DNA of 23,195 bases from JBCDCU01 sp039180865 (GCA_039180865.1 JBCDCZ010000037.1:1-23195); one strand, 5' to 3'. Counted from the first letter of the stretch, positions 14,764 to 22,545 are shown. A program made the numbers and translations. Notes: generated by a model not told the origin, from the sequence alone.

Positions 14764-15930
14764 ATGAAAACCGATTATCTCCATGACGAGATGGTGCAAT
14801 GGCGCCAGGATTTTCACGCTTACCCCGAGCTCGGATTTCAGGAAGAGCGGACATCCAGCCGTGTTGCTCAACTCCTCACAGACTTTGGCCTTGAGGTCCA
14901 TCGAGATGTTGGCGGAACCGGAGTTGTTGGCATTCTTCAGAAAGGTAATGCCACACGGTCGATTGGCCTCAGGGCTGATATGGACGCACTTCCGATCCAC
15001 GAAGCGAATGATCTCTCCTACAGGTCCAATAATGATGGCGTGATGCACGCCTGCGGCCATGATGGACACACGACCATGCTCCTGGGCGCTGCGCGTTATC
15101 TCGCTGAACGCGGCACGTTCCAGGGCCGGGCCGTTTTCATTTTCCAGCCGAACGAAGAACATGGCCTTGGCGCCGCGAGGATGATCGAGGATGGGCTTTT
15201 TGAGCGGTTCGATGTCGACGATGTCTATGGCATGCATAATATTCCGGGCATGCCTGTCGGTCACTTCGCCACGCGCTCCGGTCCGATGACGGCGTCAGAA
15301 AGTCTGTTTGAGATCGCCATCGAAGGCCGTGGTGGCCACGCCGCGATGCCGCATATGGGTGTTGATGCAATTCTCGTCGGCTCCGCGATCGTGACTGCGC
15401 TTCAGGCAATCGTCGCGCGCAAATTGGATCCGGCCGAAAGCGGTGTCGTGTCGGTGACGGAATTCATAACCGACGGCAAGCGCAACGTTCTTCCGGGCAA
15501 CGCGACCCTAAAAGGCGATGCGCGGGCTCTGACGCCAGCGACGAACCGTCTGATCGAAAACCAAATACGGGAGATCAGTGAAAGCGTGGCTCTTGCCCAT
15601 GGTGCGAAGGCATCAGTTACCTACGAGACGATCTTTCCGCCGACAATCAATGCGCCCGAGGCGAGCATCCGCGCGGTGACAGCGGCGGAGATGGTTTTCG
15701 GTCGAGAAAACGTCGATGGCGACTGCCCCCCGAAACTCTTTTCAGAAGACTTTGCTCATCTCGCCAATGCGAAGCCCGGCGCCTTCGTCCTGATGGGTAA
15801 TGGCACCGAGGGGTGTCACGCCCGACCGCTTCATTCAGCCGACTATGACTTCAACGATGAAGCGCTGGTGCCAGGTGCTTCCTTCTGGGCGGCTTTGGTC
15901 GAACAGGAATTGTCCGGGAAGGAAGCGTGA
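14764..15930 (+). CDS. M20D-family amidohydrolase (hippurate hydrolase/N-acyl-amino-acid amidohydrolase-like)
   Basis: Cytoplasmic dinuclear metal-dependent amidohydrolase (388 aa) of the M20D group (HipO, AbgB, IAA-amino-acid hydrolase relatives). It opens with WRQDFHAYPELGFQEERT. Metal and catalytic residues are visible: Asp72 in RADMDALP, Cys97 and His99 in HACGHDGH, Glu131-Glu132 in QPNEEHGLGA, His158 in YGMHNIPG, and the C-terminal His in RPLHSADYDFND. The dimerisation 'lid' domain carries GRGGHAAMPHMGVDA. GGGGGA lies about 10 bases before the ATG. Members release an amino acid or amine from an N-acyl conjugate; the exact substrate cannot be read from sequence. The stop overlaps the M24 start, so the two act as a pair, probably in organic nitrogen use. 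Confidence 0.9.
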   Translation: MKTDYLHDEMVQWRQDFHAYPELGFQEERTSSRVAQLLTDFGLEVHRDVGGTGVVGILQKGNATRSIGLRADMDALPIHEANDLSYRSNNDGVMHACGHDGHTTMLLGAARYLAERGTFQGRAVFIFQPNEEHGLGAARMIEDGLFERFDVDDVYGMHNIPGMPVGHFATRSGPMTASESLFEIAIEGRGGHAAMPHMGVDAILVGSAIVTALQAIVARKLDPAESGVVSVTEFITDGKRNVLPGNATLKGDARALTPATNRLIENQIREISESVALAHGAKASVTYETIFPPTINAPEASIRAVTAAEMVFGRENVDGDCPPKLFSEDFAHLANAKPGAFVLMGNGTEGCHARPLHSADYDFNDEALVPGASFWAALVEQELSGKEA

Positions 15931-17078
15931 TGTTTGAAAAGCGCATGGCGGCCTTTTCCGAAAGCCTGGACGAGGCAGAAATCGATCTTGCCGTTATAAC
16001 CGATGACGACGCCGTCTATTACCTCTGCGGATATTACGGCTATCTCCACATGGACTTTGGCAGGCCGACGGTTCTGATTGTGCGTCGGGATGGCAAGAGC
16101 CTCCTGATCACACCCGAAATGGAAGTGGAAATGGCCGAACAGTTGGCATCGGTTGATCGGATTTCCGTTTGGAATGATGGGGCGGGCGCAGAATGGCGAG
16201 CGGATATCCCCGAAGCGCTCAACGGCGCGGACCGGATCGGAATCGAACCGGATGCAATGCCGCCGTTAGTTCGCGGGTTTATCGAAAGCGTCGTTGAACC
16301 GGACACGCTCACCGATGTTACGCCCATTCTCTCGAAAATGCGGATGGTCAAGGCGCCGGAAGAATTGCAGCTTGCCCGCCATGCGGGTGCTGTTGCGATG
16401 GCAATGCTGGAAGCGGGACGTGCCGCGATCGGTGATGGTGTTGCGGAGTACGAGGTGGCGCTCGCGGCGGCTGCGGGCGGGACCCGAAAGGCGGCTGAGC
16501 TCTTGAGCGACCACTACGACGACCGTCAAATGTCGCCGAACACCCACTTCTTGCAGATCATGGCGTCGGGGCCCGAGATCACCAAAGCCCATCACCGCGC
16601 CTCGACACGCATCATGCGGAGTGGCGAGCCGGTATTCTTGTGTTTTTGCGGCATGACCAACTTCCATCGTTTCAAGCTTGGCTTCGATCGGACATTCTTC
16701 ATCGGTGATGTGAAGGATAAACGTATGGCTCAAATGTATGAGGCTGCTGTTGCCAGTCAGAAAGCGGCCTTAGGTGTTCTTGGCCCAGGCGTTGCAGCTG
16801 AAGATGTCCATGCGGCTTATGCCGAGGTCATCCAGGAGGCGGGATATGATTATCCCTTTCGGTGCGGACGTGCGACGGGGTACAGTTTTCTGGAACGCCC
16901 CCAGCTCGTAGCAGGCGACACAACAATCCTTGAGCCTGGTATGGTGTTCGCGGTCGATGGATGTGTCAACGAACCCGGTTTTTTCCGGGCTCAGGTGGGT
17001 GACAGTTTCATCATTACTGAGGATGGGTACGAGCAGATAACCCACCATCCGAAAACCTTGTCGGAGATGATCGTCTGA
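15930..17078 (+). CDS. M24-family (creatinase/Xaa-Pro peptidase-like) protein with degenerate metal site
   Basis: A protein of about 382 aa with a creatinase N-terminal domain (about 1-135) and a 'pita-bread' M24 fold. The start is ATG 15930 (overlapping the M20 stop) or GTG 15927; GGAAGGAA lies just upstream of both. In metallo-M24 enzymes five ligands (Asp, Asp, His, Glu, Glu) bind two metals. Here the first Asp position reads LCFCG (Cys) and only the second Asp is kept (GFDRTFF). The usual GHG His segment reads CGRATGYSF, the EPG-following Glu reads FAVDG, and the last Glu segment reads QVGDSF. A two-metal peptidase is therefore unlikely. Creatinase is the known metal-free member acting on a small C-N substrate, so a small-molecule hydrolase is the better guess. 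Coupled to the M20 gene. Confidence 0.82.
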   Translation: MFEKRMAAFSESLDEAEIDLAVITDDDAVYYLCGYYGYLHMDFGRPTVLIVRRDGKSLLITPEMEVEMAEQLASVDRISVWNDGAGAEWRADIPEALNGADRIGIEPDAMPPLVRGFIESVVEPDTLTDVTPILSKMRMVKAPEELQLARHAGAVAMAMLEAGRAAIGDGVAEYEVALAAAAGGTRKAAELLSDHYDDRQMSPNTHFLQIMASGPEITKAHHRASTRIMRSGEPVFLCFCGMTNFHRFKLGFDRTFFIGDVKDKRMAQMYEAAVASQKAALGVLGPGVAAEDVHAAYAEVIQEAGYDYPFRCGRATGYSFLERPQLVAGDTTILEPGMVFAVDGCVNEPGFFRAQVGDSFIITEDGYEQITHHPKTLSEMIV

Positions 17079-17115
17079 TCGTCCGGTTGATCATGATCTA
17101 CGATCGAAACAGAGC

Positions 17116-17472
17116 TCACTTAGCACTCTTGTTCAGGACGTAGAGATAGGCGGCAACGGAACCTGTTTCGGTCGAAACGTCCACTTGAACCCGCCGATAT
17201 CCGTCTCCTTCGAAGGCATCAAGCCGGTCCCAATGATCCGGCAGATCGTCCGATTGAAAGAGATGCACCTCGATCGCGTCTCCTTCTGCGTCGAGATTGA
17301 GACCTGGATAGCCGTGTTCGGCACCCCAGCCAGCTTCCTCAAGATGGCCGTAAACAAAACCGCTCAACCATTGCCCGGCAAGATCCGCCAATTGGTGATG
17401 GTTGACCCGCCCTGGCGCAAGCGTTCCGTAGGTTGCAAGGCGGTATTGCGGATCATCTGCGGTCTTGGACAT
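17116..17472 (-). CDS. Gamma-glutamylcyclotransferase-like (AIG2/GGCT fold) protein
   Basis: A 118-aa cytoplasmic protein of the gamma-glutamylcyclotransferase superfamily. The substrate-loop motif YGTLAPGR is at residues 15-22 (YGTL binds the gamma-glutamyl group), and LDAFEGDGYRR carries the expected catalytic Glu near residue 89. The length suits the single-domain AIG2-like family. Family members convert gamma-glutamyl-amino acids or gamma-glutamylamines to 5-oxoproline, but many bacterial members have no proven substrate. It is on the opposite strand from both neighbours, convergent with the M24 gene (37 bp gap) and divergent from the ABC importer operon, so it has its own promoter. A role in glutathione or gamma-glutamylamine turnover is inference. 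Confidence 0.85.
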   Translation of the reverse strand: MSKTADDPQYRLATYGTLAPGRVNHHQLADLAGQWLSGFVYGHLEEAGWGAEHGYPGLNLDAEGDAIEVHLFQSDDLPDHWDRLDAFEGDGYRRVQVDVSTETGSVAAYLYVLNKSAK

Positions 17473-17617
17473 GGCTGGCTCATGGTTCGAAGATCGTCAA
17501 CAGTGAGCTCTGACGCGATGGATTTGCCTCGTCAATGGACCGGAGCTCATCGGACTGTCATTTGCGGCCCGGGAGCATTCAGCCGCATCTAAGACGTTGA
17601 CGGGTCCAACACTGCCT

Positions 17618-17631
17618 CACCTGCATAGGTG
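17618..17631. promoter_or_regulatory. CACCT/AGGTG dyad, candidate upstream activator site
   Basis: CACCT (17618-17622) and AGGTG (17627-17631) form a perfect 5-bp inverted repeat with a 4-base spacer, about 95-105 bases upstream of the -24/-12 promoter. That is a normal distance for a sigma-54 enhancer site. It resembles but does not match the NtrC consensus (GCAC-N7-GTGC): the spacing is one base longer and the left arm lacks the G. It could bind NtrC weakly or another enhancer-binding protein. Confidence 0.35.
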
Positions 17632-17722
17632 CTTTGACCGAAAAGCAGGCGAATTGCTCATTTCTGCGGCATCTCACCGTTCGAATTGGTTAATAACACC
17701 TTAAACAAGCCCATATTCCTGC

Positions 17723-17738
17723 TGGCACAGAAACTGCA
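17723..17738 (+). promoter_or_regulatory. Sigma-54 (RpoN) -24/-12 promoter of the BMP importer operon
   Basis: TGGCACAGAAACTGCA matches the sigma-54 consensus TGGCAC-N5-TTGCW closely. The invariant GG (17724-17725) and GC (17736-17737) are separated by exactly 10 bases; the one departure in the -12 box is C for the first T. Transcription would start near 17749 and give a leader of about 83 bases before the binding-protein ATG. Sigma-54 control requires an ATP-dependent enhancer-binding protein and, for a transporter, most often means induction under nitrogen limitation through NtrC. Confidence 0.75.
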
Positions 17739-17757
17739 TCCTGACGCATCGTACGAA

Positions 17758-17812
17758 ATTTCACGCATGGCGGAATGCCGCTGGGGGCGACGCCGTGCGA
17801 TGATTCGTGAAT
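17758..17812 (+). other. Structured 5' leader of the BMP importer operon
   Basis: CGCATGGCG (17764-17772) pairs with CGCCGTGCG (17791-17799) with one T-G wobble, and TCA/TGA can extend the helix past a bulged A. An alternative helix TTCACG (17760-17765) with CGTGAA (17806-17811) uses part of the same left arm. Both lie inside the predicted transcript and end just before the ribosome-binding GGGAG (17816-17820). It may tune translation or stability; it does not match a riboswitch class I know. Confidence 0.4.
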
Positions 17813-17831
17813 GCAGGGAGAAAACAAGAAA

Positions 17832-18947
17832 ATGAGTTCAAATCCGTTCAAACCGAGCCGCCGCGACATTCTGAAGTCGAGCGCCAACGTTCTTGCAGCC
17901 GGTGCGCTGATGTCTGTCTTGCCGGATCTGGCGAACGCTAATGGGAACGTCACGGTTGGTTTCATCTATGTCGGACCGCGCCAGGACTTCGGTTGGAATC
18001 AGGCCCATTGGGATGCCGCGAAAAAAGTAGCGGCGATTGATGGCATCAAAGTCGTCGAACAGGAAAATGTGCCGGAGACGGCGGAAGTTGAAAAGGTCAT
18101 GGAAAGCATGATCGAGCTCGATGGCGCGAAGGTAATTTTCGGAACCTCCTTCGGCTATTGGAAGCACATTCTCAAAATGGCCGAGAAATATCCGGATGTG
18201 CTTTTCACCCATATCGGCGCGATCTGGAAAGAAGGCGATCCGAAGAACGTCATCGGTTATCGCGGATATACCGAAGAGCCGCATTACCTCTGCGGTATGG
18301 CGGCAGCACGCATGTCGAAAACGGGCAAGCTCGGCTTCATCGGGTCAAAACCGCTCTACTTCATCTACAACAACTGCAACGCTTTCGTGCTCGGTGCCAA
18401 ATCGGTCAATCCGGACATCACCTGCAACGTGGTGATTACCGGCGAATGGAATAATCCGGTCAAGGAAGCAGAGACGACGAACAGCCTGATTGACCAGGGA
18501 TGCGATGTTATCGTTGCCAATGTCGACAGCCCGAAAGTGTCGATCGAAACCTGTGAACGGCGCGGCGTGTTTTCTTGCGGTTACCATTCTGACCTGTCTT
18601 CCCTCGCACCGAAGGGCTTCCTCACGGGCGCGGAATGGAACTGGGCGTCTGGCGTTGAATTCGTGAAAGCCTTTACCGAAGGCAAGCCTTATCCGAATTT
18701 GAAGCGCGGTGGCTTCCGTGAAGACATGGTGACCCTAAGCCCGTTCGGTGAAGCTGTTCCGGAAGACGTCCGCAAGGAGGTTCTCGCGGCCAAGCAGGGC
18801 TTCATTGACGACACACTTCAGATCTACACGGGTCCGCTCAATGACAATGAAGGCAATGTCATCCTGAAAGAGGGTGAGGTGAAAGCGAACACCGACGTGC
18901 CGTTCAAGCTCGGCGTCAAATTCTGGGTCGATGGCATAATCGGCTAG
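17832..18947 (+). CDS. BMP-family ABC transporter substrate-binding protein (Tat-exported)
   Basis: Periplasmic binding protein (371 aa) of the BMP/PnrA/Med family, whose studied members bind purine nucleosides; alphaproteobacterial members also serve other ligands. The ATG at 17832 follows GGGAG at 17816-17820; an in-frame ATG at 17811 would add seven residues over that site. The N-terminus has a twin-arginine signal with SRRDILKSS (Arg10-Arg11), a hydrophobic stretch and a probable cleavage after ANA (about residue 37). No lipobox is seen, unlike BmpA lipoproteins. The mature domain starts VTVGFIYVGPRQDFGWNQAH, the family hallmark. The Tat route suggests folding before export. It heads the operon with two permeases and a double ATPase, under a sigma-54 promoter. 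The ligand is unknown; a nucleoside, base or other N-rich compound is likely. Confidence 0.9.
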   Translation: MSSNPFKPSRRDILKSSANVLAAGALMSVLPDLANANGNVTVGFIYVGPRQDFGWNQAHWDAAKKVAAIDGIKVVEQENVPETAEVEKVMESMIELDGAKVIFGTSFGYWKHILKMAEKYPDVLFTHIGAIWKEGDPKNVIGYRGYTEEPHYLCGMAAARMSKTGKLGFIGSKPLYFIYNNCNAFVLGAKSVNPDITCNVVITGEWNNPVKEAETTNSLIDQGCDVIVANVDSPKVSIETCERRGVFSCGYHSDLSSLAPKGFLTGAEWNWASGVEFVKAFTEGKPYPNLKRGGFREDMVTLSPFGEAVPEDVRKEVLAAKQGFIDDTLQIYTGPLNDNEGNVILKEGEVKANTDVPFKLGVKFWVDGIIG

Positions 18948-18965
18948 GGAATGCCGGACTAAACA

Positions 18966-20018
18966 ATGCTGCGTGCATCGTTCTACGAACTTCTGGAGGC
19001 GGTGGTCCTGACGACCGCCGCCTTCGCAATGACGCTGATCCTCTTCGGCGCATTCGTCGCCTATTTCGGCCATAACCCGCTTGACGTTTATTATGTTCTC
19101 TATCTCGGTTCGTTTGCGCGTTCGATATCGATTGAAAACACACTAACGCAGGCCGCACCCCTCATGCTGACCGCTTTGTGCACGGCCATTCCGGCCCGAG
19201 CGGGCCTCCTCGTCATTGGCGGCGAGGGCGCTCTCGTGGTCGGCGGCATCGCCACGGTCCTTGTCGGTGTTCATCTCGCAGGCTTCCCGTTCGCGCTCGG
19301 CATCCTGATCATGATGCTTGCAGGAGCCCTTGCGGGCGGTCTCTGGATCGGGGCGGCTGGCGCGCTTCGCCAATATCGTGGCGTCAACGAGACCATATCG
19401 ACACTGCTCCTCAACTACATCGCGATCGCCATTTTGAACCACCTCATCTCCGGGCCGATACGCGATTACGATCAGGTTCTCAGAACCGCGAGCTGGAGCA
19501 TTCCGGAAACGCTGATGGTTGGCGTATTACCCGGTTTCGACGTCCATTGGGGCCTTGTCGTGGGCATTGTGCTGTGCCTCCTCCTCTACGTCTCGATGCG
19601 CCAGACCACATTCGGTTTCGGCGTCGATATTCTTGGCGGTAATGAGCGCGCCGCGCAGCTTGCCGGTCTTCCGATCAACCGCATGGTACTGATCTGTTGC
19701 TTCATCGGCGGCGCTGCGGCAGGGCTTGCAGGCACGATGGAAGTTGTCGCTGTGCACGGTTTTGCAAGCGACTCCCTCGTTGTCGGCTTCGGATATGCGG
19801 GGATCCTGATCGCGTTTCTCGCCCGTCACAATCCGATGGCGATCATTCTCGTTGCCATTCTTCTCGGTGGGATCTCGGCAAGCGGCGGGCTCTTGCAGCG
19901 CCGCTTCGATTTGCCGGACGCGACGACCGCAGTCCTTCAGGGGATCCTTTTCATGATGGTGCTTGCCTCAAACACGGCCTATGGCCGCCTCCACTTCTTA
20001 CGTCCGAAAGGGATCTGA
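18966..20018 (+). CDS. BMP-family ABC importer permease 1
   Basis: Inner-membrane permease (350 aa) of the branched-chain/ribose-type family, paired with a BMP-family binding protein. Hydrophobic segments cover most of its length; the first is near residues 12-35 (VVLTTAAFAMTLILFGAFVA). The region LLVIGGEGALVVGGIATVLVG, after APLMLTALCTAIPARAG, matches the conserved core of nucleoside-type permeases (YufP/BmpB group). The cytoplasmic coupling segment is near FGVDILGGNERAAQLAGLPI. It starts 18 bases after the binding-protein stop; the Shine-Dalgarno is poor and distant (GGGA about 16 bases upstream), so coupling to the preceding gene may help translation. Permease 2 follows 4 bases after its stop, and the two should form a heterodimeric channel. 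Confidence 0.9.
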   Translation: MLRASFYELLEAVVLTTAAFAMTLILFGAFVAYFGHNPLDVYYVLYLGSFARSISIENTLTQAAPLMLTALCTAIPARAGLLVIGGEGALVVGGIATVLVGVHLAGFPFALGILIMMLAGALAGGLWIGAAGALRQYRGVNETISTLLLNYIAIAILNHLISGPIRDYDQVLRTASWSIPETLMVGVLPGFDVHWGLVVGIVLCLLLYVSMRQTTFGFGVDILGGNERAAQLAGLPINRMVLICCFIGGAAAGLAGTMEVVAVHGFASDSLVVGFGYAGILIAFLARHNPMAIILVAILLGGISASGGLLQRRFDLPDATTAVLQGILFMMVLASNTAYGRLHFLRPKGI

Positions 20019-20022
20019 CAGG

Positions 20023-20952
20023 ATGGCAGATGCAGGTGATCTCGGCTGGTGGGGCGTTGCAATCGCGGTTGCAGGCGGCGCGATCCGCGTCTCAACTCCT
20101 TACCTTTTCGTGAGCCTTGGCGAGACGCTCACGGAGAAGAGCGGGCGGGTCAATCTTGGTCTTGAGGGTATCCTCGTGATGGGCGCAATGACCGGTTATG
20201 CGATCGCCGTCATTACGGGCGAACCCTGGCTTGGCGTTCTTGCCGCTGGGTGTGCAGGTGCCGGCCTTGCCCTCATCCACGCGCTCATCTGCAATCTCCC
20301 GCGTGTGAACGATATTGCGGTCGGCATTTCGCTTTTCATTTTCGGAACCGGCCTTGCTTTCTTTTTGGGAAAGGCCTTCATCAATCCGAGTGCACCGCGT
20401 CTTCCCCATCTTGAACTCGGCTGGTGGAGTTCGTCGCCGCAAATCCAGGTCGCTCTTCAGATCAATGTTCTCTTCCTGGTCGGCGTAGCGCTTGCCTTCT
20501 TCCTCGCATGGGCACTTAAAAACACCCGGTGGGGTCTGATCCTGCGGACAGTCGGCGACAGTACGGAGGCCGCAAACGCGCTCGGCTACAATGTCAATCT
20601 TGTACGCACCCTTGGCACGGTCGCGGGAGGCTTCTTGTCCGGTGTTGGCGGCTCTTTCCTGTCGCTTTACTTTCCGGGAACCTGGAATGAGGGCCTTTCA
20701 AGCGGTCAGGGTTTGATGGCAATCGCCCTCGTGATTTTTGCGCGCTGGAACCCGCTTTATTGCTTCTACGTGTCGCTTCTATTCGGCGGCGCGACGGCCC
20801 TCGGCCCGGCGTTGCAGACGGTTGGGATCACCTCAAACTACTACCTCTATGGCGCCGCTCCTTACTTCCTGACGCTGGCGCTTCTCATTTATTCCTCATC
20901 AAAGAAGACAAGCCTTGAAGGCGCACCCGGAGAGGTTTCGATCAATCGATGA
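20023..20952 (+). CDS. BMP-family ABC importer permease 2
   Basis: Second inner-membrane permease (309 aa) of the importer (YufQ/BmpD-like). The ATG at 20023 follows the permease 1 stop by 4 bases, with AAAGGG about 10 bases upstream; an in-frame ATG at 19963 lies inside permease 1 and is rejected. The protein has the characteristic opening STPYLFVSLGETLTEKSGRV followed by NLGLEGILVMGAM, a strong family hallmark. A coupling segment is TVGDSTEAANALGYNVNLVR. About eight to ten membrane helices can be seen. The gene ends in ATGA overlap with the ATPase, so transporter subunits are translationally coupled. Confidence 0.91.
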   Translation: MADAGDLGWWGVAIAVAGGAIRVSTPYLFVSLGETLTEKSGRVNLGLEGILVMGAMTGYAIAVITGEPWLGVLAAGCAGAGLALIHALICNLPRVNDIAVGISLFIFGTGLAFFLGKAFINPSAPRLPHLELGWWSSSPQIQVALQINVLFLVGVALAFFLAWALKNTRWGLILRTVGDSTEAANALGYNVNLVRTLGTVAGGFLSGVGGSFLSLYFPGTWNEGLSSGQGLMAIALVIFARWNPLYCFYVSLLFGGATALGPALQTVGITSNYYLYGAAPYFLTLALLIYSSSKKTSLEGAPGEVSINR

Positions 20953-22466
20953 GTTCTGCGCCCCCGAAAATCGAAATTGTCGGAATGACCAAGCGCTTCG
21001 GGCGGCTAACGGCGCTCGACACTGTGTCTCTGCGTTTTGAACCCGGTTGTTTCCATGCGCTTCTTGGTGAGAACGGAGCGGGAAAGAGTACGCTTGTCAA
21101 ATGTCTGATCGGCACCTACCGCGCCGACCAGGGCAGCGTTCTGATCGACGACAAGGAACAGGAGATCGCAAGCCCGCGAGATGCCAAGAAGTTCGGCCTC
21201 GGCATGGTCTACCAGCACTTCACCCTTGTTCCGAGCATGAGCGTTGCTGAAAATCTGATCCTTGCCGATCAGCCGGTCCCGGCCATTGTGCCCTGGCGCG
21301 AAACACTCGATCGGCTTGATGCGTTTATGGCTGATATGCCGTTCCGCCTTGAGCTTGATAAACCGATCTCAAGTCTTGCCGCGGGTGAAAAACAGAAGCT
21401 CGAAATCCTGAAACAGCTCTATATCGGCAGCCGGTTCCTGATCCTCGATGAGCCGACAAGTGTGCTGACGCCCGATGAGGCGGATCAGATCCTCGGTCAT
21501 ATGCGCACATTGTCCGATGCCGGTGATATCTCAATTGTCCTGATCACCCATAAGCTGCGCGAGGTCGAAGCCTATGCCCGGGAGGTCTCGGTCTTACGGG
21601 GAGGGGAATTCGCAGGCGGTGGAACTATTAACACGGTAACGCGTGGAGATATGGTCCGGATGATGATCGGGCGCGAGAGCGTGTCTCCACCAGCCGCGCG
21701 AGAAAAGGGCGGCAATCATGCTGTCGGTCTTGAAATCAAAGATCTAAAAGTCCTTGATGACAACGGCCTCGGTGCGGTGAACGGTGTCGATCTTGCCGTT
21801 CGCAAAGGTGAAATCCTTGGCGTCGCTGGCGTTTCCGGCAATGGCCAAACCGAGCTTCTCGAAACCCTCGCCGGTCAACGCGATGCTGAGGACGGCACGA
21901 TCCTGATCGAAGATAAACCCTACAATCGTACACGGCGCGAAATGCGCGATTACAAAGTCCACATTCTTCCGGAGGCGCCGCTGCAAAATGGCTGTGTGCG
22001 TGAATTGTCGGTCGCTGCCAATCTCGCAATCCGCAATTTCGATGAGGACAAGAACACGCTCGCCGGCATCTTCGTGAACCGCTCGCGGCTTGCGAAACAA
22101 GCGGTCTCTCTCATCGATCGCTTTCGCATCAAGACCCAAAGCCCGCAATCGCGGATTGAAACCCTGTCGGGCGGTAATGTTCAGCGCACGGTTCTCGCCC
22201 GTGAACTCGCCGAGGGTGTGGAAGTTCTGATTGTCCAGAACCCCTGTTTCGGGCTCGATCTTGACGCGGTTTCCGAGACGCGCAACCGGATCATGAAGGC
22301 GCGCAATGAGGGGGCGGCGGTCCTTCTGATCAGCGAGGATCTTGACGAGATCCTGGAACTCTCAGACCGCATCGCCGTGATGTTCGAAGGTGAGATCACG
22401 CACAACACGACGCGCGACGATGCAGACATCCATATACTCGGTCATTTCATGGCGAGCCATGAGTGA
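20949..22466 (+). CDS. BMP-family ABC importer double ATP-binding protein
   Basis: Cytoplasmic ATPase (505 aa) with two ABC domains in one chain, as in RbsA/YufO. Domain 1 (about 7-240): Walker A GENGAGKST, signature segment SSLAAGEKQK (a variant of the usual LSVGE), Walker B LILDEPTSVL and H-loop LITHKLREV. Domain 2 (about 260-500): modified Walker A GVSGNGQTE, signature LSGGNVQR, Walker B VLIVQNPCFGLD and LISEDLDEI, with Glu where the H-loop His would be. The second-domain changes are normal for this family, where only one site is thought to hydrolyse ATP. GGAGAGG lies about 13 bases before the ATG, which overlaps the permease 2 stop. It is the last gene of the importer operon; a terminator-like hairpin follows. 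Confidence 0.92.
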   Translation: MSSAPPKIEIVGMTKRFGRLTALDTVSLRFEPGCFHALLGENGAGKSTLVKCLIGTYRADQGSVLIDDKEQEIASPRDAKKFGLGMVYQHFTLVPSMSVAENLILADQPVPAIVPWRETLDRLDAFMADMPFRLELDKPISSLAAGEKQKLEILKQLYIGSRFLILDEPTSVLTPDEADQILGHMRTLSDAGDISIVLITHKLREVEAYAREVSVLRGGEFAGGGTINTVTRGDMVRMMIGRESVSPPAAREKGGNHAVGLEIKDLKVLDDNGLGAVNGVDLAVRKGEILGVAGVSGNGQTELLETLAGQRDAEDGTILIEDKPYNRTRREMRDYKVHILPEAPLQNGCVRELSVAANLAIRNFDEDKNTLAGIFVNRSRLAKQAVSLIDRFRIKTQSPQSRIETLSGGNVQRTVLARELAEGVEVLIVQNPCFGLDLDAVSETRNRIMKARNEGAAVLLISEDLDEILELSDRIAVMFEGEITHNTTRDDADIHILGHFMASHE

Positions 22467-22512
22467 AACCAAGTTGGTTCCCTTCCTCGTACAGCGGGTG
22501 TTTCACGAAAAT

Positions 22513-22545
22513 CCGCTGATGAAACAGCATTAAGCGGTGTTTTTT
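22513..22545 (+). terminator. Probable intrinsic terminator of the importer operon
   Basis: CCGCTGATG (22513-22521) can pair with CATT-A-AGCGG (22529-22537) around a short A-rich loop, with one wobble and one bulged A. The sequence TGTTTTTT follows at 22538-22545. It lies 46 bases after the ATPase stop. An overlapping alternative hairpin, CAGCGG (22492-22497) with CCGCTG (22513-22518), would compete for the left arm. Stem strength is moderate, so termination may be partial. Confidence 0.55.

Larger units (their letters stand above)
17473..17831. other. Divergent intergenic region with promoter elements, no gene
   Basis: This 359-bp stretch between the minus-strand GGCT-like gene and the importer operon has no supported gene; the longest plus-strand opening with an ATG inside it is about two dozen codons. 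It holds a CACCT/AGGTG dyad (17618-17631), an AT-rich segment (about 17682-17717) that could be a bend or IHF-type site though I see no good consensus match, a sigma-54 promoter (17723-17738), and a structured leader (17758-17812). Confidence 0.7.

Noticed and set aside
17077..17105. GATCGT/ACGATC inverted repeat between the M24 and GGCT-like stops
   Set aside because: Six-bp arms, long loop and no T-tract on either strand; a bidirectional terminator is not supported.
17518..17592. Short ATG-to-stop frame (24 codons) in the intergenic region before the importer
   Set aside because: No ribosome-binding site or recognisable sequence, and it lies upstream of the predicted transcription start.
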